A stretch of 64,000 bases of DNA, from NCBI GenBank assembly GCA_013306675.1, contig JABLUY010000027.1:142166-206165 (forward strand). Direction: 5' to 3'. Source of the stretch: Thraustochytrium sp. TN22 (Eukaryota > Sar > Bigyra > Thraustochytrida > Thraustochytriidae). The notes under the pieces are model-generated. The model was given only the letters and a program-made list of their open reading frames with translations. It searched no databases and was not told the origin of the DNA. Of the stretch, positions 57,748-64,000 are shown one piece after another. Both the position numbers and the translations under genes were made by a program. Positions within the stretch are counted from its first letter, which is position 1. The number at the start of each line of letters is the position of its first letter.

Positions 57748-58142
57748 AGAAAAGCGACATTTATTTTCCTGGAAATCGTCGACACCTCGTGCGACCTGTA
57801 CATTGATCGAGTAGCCGCATGCGCCTGGATGCCGAGACCACCTTGTCGTTTAGCCCCGCGTGTTACCCGCATCCACATCGGCTTGCGGACGCCGCCTGCG
57901 TGCTCCCAAGAGTCGAGGTTCGCTCTCGGGAAACTTTCACTCGCACAACAAGCCCGGGGGTTCGCATGAATCACATGAAGAGATCTAGAACATCGTCATG
58001 ATAAAGAAAAAGGTTTGCCATCACCGACGACGAACGCGCAGCGCACGCAGCGCACGCGGCGCGCGCACGCACGGACGCACAGTTTGCATCGTCATGGATC
58101 AGCCTCGCCTGGCCCCGCCTGCTTCCCTTGCTTCCTTGCCGC
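57748..58142. other. Convergent 3' intergenic
   Basis: 395 bp between the stops of the golgin and V-ATPase F genes. Nothing is recognised apart from GCAGCGCACGCAGCGCACGC at about 58037. Confidence 0.5.
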
Positions 58143-58499
58143 TTACTCGCCGCCGAGAAGGAGGTTCACCTGCTTCAGCACCTGGTCCTTGCTAGGATCG
58201 TACGGGTGCTCCTTGGACGGGATCTCCAGCACGGTCGGCACGAGCTTGGTGTACTTGGCGAGCTCCTGGCGGATGAGGTTGGCGATGTGCTGGTTGATGA
58301 GAATAATCGCAATATCGTCGCGCTCGGACAGCTCGATGAACTTCTCCTGCACCTCGGACGGCCGCGTGTCCTTCTTGACGACGAGGAAGTTCGAGCCGTC
58401 CGCCGTGCGCTCGCCGATGCCGGCCAGCAGGAAGCCCGTCACGGTGTCCTCATCTCCAATCACGCCGATCAGCTTGCCCGCGAACTGCGCGTCCGCCAT
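58143..58499 (-). CDS. V-ATPase subunit F (V1 sector)
   Basis: 118 residues, matching the usual length of the subunit. It forms part of the central stalk of the proton-pumping V1 sector that acidifies vacuoles and endosomes. Family landmarks are KLIGVIGDEDTVTGFLLAGI near the N-terminus, VQEKFIELSERDDIAIILIN in the middle, and VLEIPSKEHPYDPSKDQVL near the C-terminus. The single exon starts at the only suitable ATG. It shares a divergent promoter with the coiled-coil gene on the plus strand. Confidence 0.96.
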   Translation of the reverse strand: MADAQFAGKLIGVIGDEDTVTGFLLAGIGERTADGSNFLVVKKDTRPSEVQEKFIELSERDDIAIILINQHIANLIRQELAKYTKLVPTVLEIPSKEHPYDPSKDQVLKQVNLLLGGE

Positions 58500-58726
58500 G
58501 CTGCCGCTGCTGCTGCCGCTGCCCGCCTGCCTGCGCGCGCCGCTGCCGCCCCCGCGCGTCGCCCGGCCCGCGGCGAGAGAGAGCGCGCGCGCGAGAAGTA
58601 CTAGTCGTCGTCGTCAATCTTCGCCGCGCCGAGGCCGCCGCGGCCGCGGATTCCCCGAGAGGGCGGCGCCGCCGCCCCCCCCGCCGCCACTGGCTGCTCC
58701 ACTGCCCTTCCGCGGGCCGCGCCGCC

Positions 58727-58766
58727 GCGCGCCCCCTCGGGGCCCGGTTTCGCCGAGGGGGCGCGC
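58727..58766. repeat. Inverted repeat, 14-bp perfect arms
   Basis: The left arm GCGCGCCCCCTCGG (58727-58740) is exactly complementary to CCGAGGGGGCGCGC (58753-58766), with a 12-base loop. The loop end and right arm contain GGTTTCGCCGAGGGGGC (58746-58762), a 17-mer that also occurs at 21055-21071. Confidence 0.9.
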
Positions 58767-58780
58767 CCCGCCAGAGGGGC

Positions 58781-58824
58781 CGCTACCGTGCACGATGCCG
58801 GCCGCGGCTTCGTGCACGGTAGCG
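58781..58824. repeat. Inverted repeat, 15-bp perfect arms
   Basis: CGCTACCGTGCACGA (58781-58795) is exactly complementary to TCGTGCACGGTAGCG (58810-58824), with a 14-base loop. The GTGCAC core is itself palindromic. It starts 15 bp after the previous hairpin. Confidence 0.9.
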
Positions 58825-58852
58825 CTCAACGGATGCATGCCTGCCTGCCTGC

Positions 58853-59237
58853 ATGGAGGAGCAGGACGAGGAGGAGGAGGAGGAGGAGGAGGAGGAGACG
58901 GGGGGCAAGGCGGCGCAGGACGCGCAGGATTTGGCGGAGAAGGAGGGGAGGACTGGCCTGGTGGGCAGGGAAAGGCCGGCTCGAAGGAGGAGAAGGAGGA
59001 GAAGGCGGAGGAAAAGGAAGAGGAAGAGGAGGAGGAGGAGGAGGAGGACGAGACGGGGTGCAGGAACTCGGAGGCGAGCGCGGCGGCGAAGGACACGGAG
59101 GACTTGGCGGAGAAAGAGGTGGAGGACTGGCCTGGCTGGCCTGAAAAGGCCGGCTCGAAGGAGGAAGAGGAGCCTGAGGAGGCGCAGGCGGGCAGCAAGG
59201 AGGAGCTGGAGAAGGCGAGGAGCCCAACGGCGGCGGG
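58853..59237 (+). other. Acidic repeat region in shifting frames, possible 5' part of next gene
   Basis: GAGGAGGAC-rich DNA reads as Glu-rich protein in two different frames. One frame from the ATG at 58853 gives MEEQDEEEEEE and later AQDLAEKEG. A second gives EDETGCRNSEA and later TEDLAEKEVEDWPGWPEKAG. The two stretches are repeats of one another at the DNA level (DLAEKE in both), separated by a change of frame. The downstream coiled-coil frame is the third. Either an intron joins these pieces or the region is non-coding or decayed. I could not fix splice sites. Confidence 0.4.
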
Positions 59238-60008
59238 ATGCGGCGAGGAGAGGTGGGAGGCGCGGCGCGAGCGCGGCCGGGGCGCAAGCTGGCGCAGACG
59301 GAGCGCGAGCTGGACGCGGAGCTGCAGCGCGCCATGGCGGACCTGGCGCACCTGAAGGAGTACTACAGCGACCCGTGCAAGCTGGCGGCCACGCCGAGGG
59401 CGAACAACGCGTCGGGGGAAAGCGCCCAGGCGGCCGCAAGCGACAAGCTGGCCGTGGCGGAGGCGGTCATTAGGAAGCTGTTCAGGAGGAACCAGGAGCT
59501 TGAGGCAGCGGCGGCGGGCGCTACGCGCGCCAAGGACGGGCAAGTGAGGGAGCTGGAGGCGGAGCTCGCGGTGACGCGCGCTCGGACGCAGGCGCTGGAG
59601 GCGGCCCTGCGCAGCGCAGAGTCGCGCGAAGCGGACAAGGAAGAGCGCCTCCGCGCGCTGGGCGCGCGCTTGCGCCAGGCGGAGGTGGCGGCTGCCAAGA
59701 GCGCGGAGGCGGCTGCGCGGCGCGAACTGGCGGCCAAGCAGCAGGCAGCGCGAGCTGCCGATCTGGAGGCTGCCTCGCGCGCGGTCCAGGGGGAGTTGGA
59801 CTTTTTACGGACGCAGGTGCAGTCGATGCGCGCTGCGCAGACGTTGCGCGTGACGGGCGGTCCGAAGCGGGAGGCCAAGGCCCTCGCAGAGCTGTTGACG
59901 CAGCAGCTGGACGCGCAGGCCGAGCAACATCGAAAGGAGCGCGAGGCCTTCAATGAGAAGCTGGCGCGCCTGGAGGAGGAGAACTGCTCGCTCTTTGAGC
60001 GGCTTTGA
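59238..60008 (+). CDS. Coiled-coil protein, function unknown
   Basis: 256 residues from the ATG at 59238. The first 20 residues are Arg/Gly-rich and may not be translated. From LAQTERELDAELQRAMADL the sequence is regular coiled coil, with one break around the Pro/Asn/Ser stretch (DPCKLAATPRANNASG). Then come AEAVIRKLFRRNQELEA, a long Ala/Arg/Glu helix, and a C-terminal helix ending KLARLEEENCSLFERL. No family is recognised. It may continue upstream into the acidic repeats through an intron. It is divergent from V-ATPase F and convergent with the FKBP gene, whose stop is 146 bp away. Confidence 0.65.
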   Translation: MRRGEVGGAARARPGRKLAQTERELDAELQRAMADLAHLKEYYSDPCKLAATPRANNASGESAQAAASDKLAVAEAVIRKLFRRNQELEAAAAGATRAKDGQVRELEAELAVTRARTQALEAALRSAESREADKEERLRALGARLRQAEVAAAKSAEAAARRELAAKQQAARAADLEAASRAVQGELDFLRTQVQSMRAAQTLRVTGGPKREAKALAELLTQQLDAQAEQHRKEREAFNEKLARLEEENCSLFERL

Positions 60009-60153
60009 TCAGTAACGAAGGAAAGGATAATCTGTCTTGAAGACGACGTGAAGGCGCGGGAACGGCAGGCACGAGGTCGTTGAGCGTCGTTGAAAACTGG
60101 AACAATGCCGCGCGCCACGGGATGAGAGAGGCAAGCGCGGTCTGGCGTTGAAA

Positions 60154-60627
60154 TCAGCGGATCTCGAGGATCTCGATCTCAAAGATGAGCGTCGCCTTGG
60201 CCGGGATGCGCCAGGCAGGGAAGCCATTGTCGCCGTAGCCCTCGTGGCTGGGAATCTCGAGCTTGCGAATCTCGCCAGCCTTCATGCCAAGGCAGCCTTG
60301 GTCCCAGCCCTTGATGACGGAGCCGATGCCGGCCTGGAAGGTGAATGGCTGCTGGCCCGGATCCTTGGTGCTCCAGAACTTGTAGTCGGACTCCTTGACG
60401 ACGCCCTTGGCGTGGCACTTGACCGTGCTGCCCTTGTCGACGGTCTTGTCGCCTGCGTCGCCTCCTCCTCGTCAGCTTCCTCCCTCTCCTTCCGCGCGCG
60501 CGTCCTCCACGCGTACGGTCCGGACCAACGCCGCCACCGCCACCGCCGCTGCTGCGCCGAGCGCGCACGTACCGCTGCCCTCTTGGATGATCTCATACTG
60601 CGTGTCGCACCCCTCGACGGCCTGCAT
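60154..60627 (-). CDS. FKBP-type peptidyl-prolyl isomerase, one intron
   Basis: Joined on the minus strand from 60627-60573 and 60452-60154, giving 117 residues. The 120-bp intron starts GTACGT and ends CGCAG and splits a glycine codon. The product speeds cis-trans isomerisation of proline bonds. It matches single-domain FKBPs: YEIIQEGSGDKTVDKGSTV, then YKFWSTKDPGQQPFTFQAG, SVIKGWDQGCLGMKAGE, IPSHEGYGDNGFPAWRIPA and LIFEIEILEI. The aromatic pocket (Tyr, Phe, Trp, Tyr, Phe) is mostly kept. The FKBP12 drug-contact aspartate (FDSS in FKBP12) is replaced by FWST, so FK506 affinity may be low. An upstream in-frame stretch (IGIATLDVLDGDRAFFAT) begins right after a good acceptor (ACTTAG, ending at 60699), so a further 5' exon is likely. 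Confidence 0.88.
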
Positions 60628-60973
60628 CGTGGCGAAGAAGGCGCGGTCTCCGTCAAGCACGTCGAGCGTTGCGATACCGATCTGATGATGCTCGATCTAA
60701 GTTATCTTATTGATTGACGCCGGGCCGCATGCCATAGAGAACGCACCCTCAGAACTGCAGAACGGCATCGTTCCAAGAACGCGTTCTCCTTCGACCTTAA
60801 CCACCGCGGCGCTTGCCGGGCGCTCCTTCGACAAACCCACCACCTCGCGGGCGCGCGGGTGAGCGGGCGCGCGCGAGCGGGCGGGCGGTCGTTGGCGCAG
60901 GCAGCAGGCCAGCTTTGTCGGCCGATCAGCGAGCGAACGGCCGGCTCGCGACCACGCCAGGCCAGCCAGCATC
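60628..60973. other. Divergent region between FKBP and NSE1 genes
   Basis: It probably holds an uncertain 5' exon of the FKBP gene (60628-60698 is open and coding-like in its frame) and the shared promoter. A 92-codon minus-strand frame starting at 60975 overlaps the NSE1 start and is not supported by similarity. Confidence 0.45.
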
Positions 60974-61945
60974 ATGAGCTACACGGAGCTGCACAGGGTC
61001 GTGCTGCAGGCCTTTATGCGCGAATTGTACGTGGGAGAAGGCAAGAACGAGAGGCGGCGAGGGGGCGGGGGGGAGGAAAGCGACTGACGAGCGCGACGCA
61101 GTGCTTTCCGCGCGGACGAACTGTGCTTTGAGGTCGCCAAGGCGGGCGACCGCGTGGGCCAGCCGGGGGCGGTCCAGGAGAACCAGCTGGACAGCTTCGT
61201 GGGCATCATTACGGCGAAGCTGCAGGAGTATAATCTGGGCCTGGAGGTGCGCAAGCAGGCGCTCCCGGAGCTGGACGGCAAGGTGTACTATGTGCTTGTG
61301 AACACGCGCGCGGACGACATCTCGAAGAAGGCCGGGCCAGAGTTTGCGGACCACGAGTGCGCGCTGTTCAAAGACATGCTGGCGCACATGGCCAAGCCTG
61401 ACAAGGGCGACATCAACATGTCGGAAATCAAGGACCTGGTCAAGGCGAATCCTCTGACAGCAAACAAGTTCGCGGGGCGCAACACGCTGCCAAACTTTTT
61501 GAAGCGGCTCGCGGACCACAAGTGGCTGTGCCCTCACAGAAGCGAGGTCAATCGCTATACTGCCGGCGCGCGGACCCTGGTGGAGCTGCAGGCGGCGCTG
61601 GGCGACTTGGACGCGAAGCAGGACGACTCGGGCCTCTTCGGGCTCGCTGTGCGCGGGTACGCGCTGGGCCAGCGGGCGGAGTCGCAGTCGCAGTCGCAGG
61701 CGTCCTCCAGCCAAGAGTCTGCGACGCAGGACTCAGATCGCGGCGCAAGCCAAAGGACCGCGGCGTCTTCATCCTCTCGGCGGCGGTCACGGCGCTCGCA
61801 GCCAGAGGAGGATGGGAACGACGACGACGACGACGACGATGAGGACGACGACGATGACAATGACGACGATGAGGATGAGGAAGACGCTGCGGAGCGCCGC
61901 AAGCGTGCGGCTCGCATGAAGCGGCCCAGGCGTTCGCGGGCATGA
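60974..61945 (+). CDS. NSE1-like SMC5/6 subunit lacking the RING domain, one intron
   Basis: Joined from 60974-61026 and 61102-61945, giving 298 residues. The 75-bp intron starts GTACGT and ends ACGCAG and splits a phenylalanine codon. NSE1 belongs to the SMC5/6 repair complex. Matching pieces are MSYTELHRVVLQAFMRE, VQENQLDSFVGIITAKLQEY, KVYYVLVNTRADDISKK, ECALFKDMLAHM, and the winged-helix end FLKRLADHKWLCPH followed by YTAGARTLVELQAAL. In other species a C-terminal RING-like zinc domain follows. Here it is replaced by Ser/Gln-rich sequence, a run of about 25 mostly Asp residues and a basic end (RRKRAARMKRPRRSRA). The stop falls in the first unit of a 56-bp tandem repeat, so the tail may have been rewritten by repeat expansion. 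Confidence 0.8.
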
Positions 61946-62062
61946 AGTCGCACTGCAAGCGTGCGGCTCGCATGAAGCGGCCCAGGCGTTCGCGGGCATG
62001 AAGTCGCGCCGCAAGCGTGCGGCTCGCATGAAGCGGCCCAGGCGTTCGCGGGCATGAAGTCT
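61895..62062 (+). repeat. 56-bp tandem repeat, three units, overlapping a stop codon
   Basis: Units begin at about 61895, 61951 and 62007 and differ at only two or three positions. Each contains AAGCGTGCGGCTCGCATGAA and GGCGTTCGCGGGCATGAAGT. The first unit encodes the last 16 residues and stop of the NSE1-like protein. Because 56 is not a multiple of 3, and the stop sits inside unit one, later units are untranslated. Confidence 0.95.
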
Positions 62063-62111
62063 CGGATTGACAGTGAAGAAACAAAACCCACCGGATGGTT
62101 GTGCTGGCGTT

Positions 62112-62311
62112 GTGCAGAGAGAGAGAGAGAGAGAAGCGAGCGAGCGAGCGAGCTAAGCGTAGAGCGTTGGCACACATGCACGCACGCATACATGTGAGGG
62201 ATGCAGAAACGTATGAGCGTGGAAAATTTATGTGTGTGTGTGTTGTTTGAGGGAAGAAGTAGAGGTGGAGTAGAGCAGGCAGGCAGGCAGGCAGACAGGC
62301 AGGCAGGGAGG
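62112..62311. repeat. Cluster of AG, GAGC, GT and GGCA microsatellites
   Basis: (GA)n at 62116-62135 is followed by (GCGA)n at 62136-62152, then (TG)n at 62231-62243 and (GGCA)n at 62277-62308. All lie between the convergent NSE1 and WD40 genes. Confidence 0.9.
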
Positions 62312-62320
62312 AGAGAGAAA

Positions 62321-63892
62321 CTACTTGCGAAAGTCAATGACGGACACGTACTTGCTGGGCGTCATGAAACAGGCAGCGAGCTTGTCGCCAGAGTGGTTCC
62401 AGGCAACCTCGTAGATGGTCCCGTCGCCGCGAGCCTTGCGCACGCACTTGCCATCGCGAACGGACCAGATGCGGAAGGTGTGGTCGACAGAGCCAGTGGC
62501 GACGAACTCGCCATCGGGGCTGTAGGCCAGGCAGTAGACTGCCTTGTCGTGTTCTGCGAGGGTGTAGAGGCACTTTGCGGTCTCGGCGTCCCAGAGCTTG
62601 ACCGTGTGGTCGGCCGAGGCGGTGGCAAAGGATGCGGCGGAGGGCGCCCACTTGGCCTGATGGATGGCGCCGGCATGCTCGGCAACAACCTTGAGAGGCT
62701 TGGTCTGGTCGGGCTTCCAGAGGTGCGCGGTGTGGTCATCGGAGCAGGATAGCAGGAGACGCGAGTCCGGGCTCCACTGGATGGCGTTGACCTCGTCCGA
62801 GTGACCGACGAACTGGACGAGGGGCTTCTGCTTGCCGACCTCGCAGAGGTGGATCATCTTGTCGGTGGAGCAAGTCGCGAAGCTCTCGTTGTTGCGCCAG
62901 GCGATGTCGAGCACCGGGCCAGTGTGGTCATCGAAGACCTGCATGACGGTGCCCGAGCTCGCGTCCCAGACGACGGCGGTCTTGTCTACGCTGCCCGAGA
63001 GCAAATAGGTGCCCGACGGGTTCCAGCGGATGGAAAACATGGTGCCCTTGTGGCATTGGAGCGTCTGCAGCAGGTCGCCGTTGACGCTCCATATTCTGCC
63101 TGAGCCGTCGTAGGAGCCGCTGGCGAGCTGCTGGCCGTCGGGCCGCCAGTCCAGGGAGGCAACAACCATGTGATCGGGGCCGTCCGTGCTAGCGCCCGCG
63201 GTCTTGGTGTGCTCGAGCACGACCGGGTCTTTGGAGGCGAGGTTGCCCGCCGGCAGGCCCGAGGCGCCGCGCGGGATGGTCCAGAGGCGCACGGTGGCGT
63301 CGGCGGACCCGCTGGCCAGGACGTCGGCCTTGGGGTTCCAGGCGCAGGTGAGCGCCTCCTTCTTGTGGCCTTTGAGCTCGGTGATGTTCTCGCGCGTGAC
63401 CCAGGCGCCCTCGGCGGCCGCGGCCGCTGCTGCGGCGCTGCCGCCAGCGGCCGCGCCGCCCTTGGCCGCGCCCGCCAGCCCCAGGGTGGTCTTGCTGGCG
63501 GCGCTGCCGCCCTTGGCGCCGCCGCTGCCCCCGCCCGTTTCAGAGAGCTCCATGGGGTCGCCGCCGGCGGCCTCGCCCTCGGCGCCGGCGCCGGCGCCGC
63601 CTCCCGCGCCGCCAGTGCCGCCGTTCTCTGCGCCGGCCTCGCGCGCCGCTGACAGCAGCGAGAGCCCGTTCACGAGCTTCCCGGCGCCCTGCTCGAGCTC
63701 CTTCTCGATCTCCACATACTGCAGGCCCTTTTGCAGGAAGTTGATGAGCGCGCCTGGTGGAATGTCGGCCGTCGCCAGGTCCGCCCTGCCCACCAGGCTC
63801 TCGTACGCGAACACGAACGCGCTGTGCACGTACCCCGACTCCTGCAGGTACCTGTACACCAAGAAGTTGAGCTCATCCGACGTGATCGACAT
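62321..63892 (-). CDS. TBL1-type LisH-WD40 corepressor protein
   Basis: 523 residues. A LisH dimerisation motif at about 4-36 (TSDELNFLVYRYLQESGYVH) is followed by SAFVFAYESLVGRADLA and an F-box-like segment (PPGALINFLQKGLQYVEIE), the exact opening of TBL1/TBL1XR1. A Gly/Ala-rich linker of about 80 residues precedes eight WD40 repeats (from ITELKGHKKEALTCAWNPKA through GDKLAACFMTPSKYVSVIDF). Family proteins are nuclear subunits of histone-deacetylase corepressor complexes (NCoR/SMRT in animals, Sif2 in yeast). The single exon starts at the ATG that begins MSITSDEL; a (GCC)n run lies about 50 bp upstream in the leader. Confidence 0.94.
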   Translation of the reverse strand: MSITSDELNFLVYRYLQESGYVHSAFVFAYESLVGRADLATADIPPGALINFLQKGLQYVEIEKELEQGAGKLVNGLSLLSAAREAGAENGGTGGAGGGAGAGAEGEAAGGDPMELSETGGGSGGAKGGSAASKTTLGLAGAAKGGAAAGGSAAAAAAAAEGAWVTRENITELKGHKKEALTCAWNPKADVLASGSADATVRLWTIPRGASGLPAGNLASKDPVVLEHTKTAGASTDGPDHMVVASLDWRPDGQQLASGSYDGSGRIWSVNGDLLQTLQCHKGTMFSIRWNPSGTYLLSGSVDKTAVVWDASSGTVMQVFDDHTGPVLDIAWRNNESFATCSTDKMIHLCEVGKQKPLVQFVGHSDEVNAIQWSPDSRLLLSCSDDHTAHLWKPDQTKPLKVVAEHAGAIHQAKWAPSAASFATASADHTVKLWDAETAKCLYTLAEHDKAVYCLAYSPDGEFVATGSVDHTFRIWSVRDGKCVRKARGDGTIYEVAWNHSGDKLAACFMTPSKYVSVIDFRK

Positions 63893-63942
63893 GTCGCCGC
63901 GCCGCCGCGCCGCCGCGCCAGCAACGACCTTTGATATTTCCC

Positions 63943-63992
<50 letters not shown>

Positions 63993-63998
63993 CCCGCT
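63943..63998. repeat. (GCC)n trinucleotide repeat in 5' leader
   Basis: About 18 GCC units, about 50 bp upstream of the WD40 gene's start, running to the window edge. Confidence 0.9.
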
Positions 63999-64000
63999 GC

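Larger units (their letters stand above)
58500..58852. other. Divergent promoter with two perfect hairpins
   Basis: 353 bp between the V-ATPase F start and the first acidic frame on the plus strand. It contains two adjacent perfect inverted repeats, annotated separately, and a (TGCC)n stretch at 58836-58852. Confidence 0.6.

Noticed and set aside
1-64000. tRNA or rRNA genes
   Set aside because: I looked for cloverleaf-like signals and conserved tRNA boxes by eye and found none I could defend; a tRNAscan-type search would settle it.

Overview
This is a GC-rich (by eye about two-thirds to 70% G+C), gene-dense nuclear fragment of a unicellular eukaryote. I count about 20 protein genes, most of them single long exons that start at ATG. 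Three short genes (roadblock dynein light chain, FKBP, NSE1) are each interrupted by one canonical GT-AG intron of 75-120 bp. The gene set (family C GPCR with a Thr/Ser/Pro 'APTSAPS' stalk, a Cys-loop-type channel, a PP2C-cyclic nucleotide-kinase fusion, three-repeat MYB, GRIP golgin, unusual myosin) suggests a protist of the SAR group, most likely a stramenopile. This placement is inference; no rRNA or organelle marker is present to settle it.

Layout. 1-8.5 kb: four minus-strand genes (3R-MYB, cut by the window edge; FANCJ-type helicase; homocysteine S-methyltransferase; pentameric ligand-gated channel). 8.5-11.5 kb: a gene-free stretch of small duplications, one of which copies the first 16 codons of the channel gene. 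11.5-21 kb: a 1525-residue myosin, a bHLH factor, and a convergent 590-residue protein I cannot place. 21.5-22.2 kb: a 315-bp tandem duplication. 22.2-25.6 kb: the PP2C-CNB-CNB-kinase fusion, whose kinase lacks its catalytic aspartate. 28-38 kb: phospholipid methyltransferase, REX4-type exonuclease, VPS10/sortilin receptor, IQ/coiled-coil protein. 38.1-41.9 kb: a complete hAT DNA transposon with terminal inverted repeats, a near-perfect 8-bp target duplication and an intact transposase. 42.4-50 kb: roadblock light chain, SLC25A39/40-type mitochondrial carrier, family C GPCR. 50.3-57.7 kb: a 2478-residue GRIP-domain golgin. 58-64 kb: V-ATPase subunit F, a coiled-coil protein, FKBP, a RING-less NSE1 and a TBL1-type WD40 protein.

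The genes are not an operon or obvious cluster; they are housekeeping and signalling genes in mixed orientation. Two functional themes recur: DNA repair and genome maintenance (FANCJ, NSE1) and endomembrane traffic (VPS10 receptor, GRIP golgin, V-ATPase F). Short tandem repeats (GAGC, GCCGC, CAGCG, GGCA units) sit just 5' of many start codons. Long antisense open frames across the GC-rich genes are composition artefacts and are not annotated.
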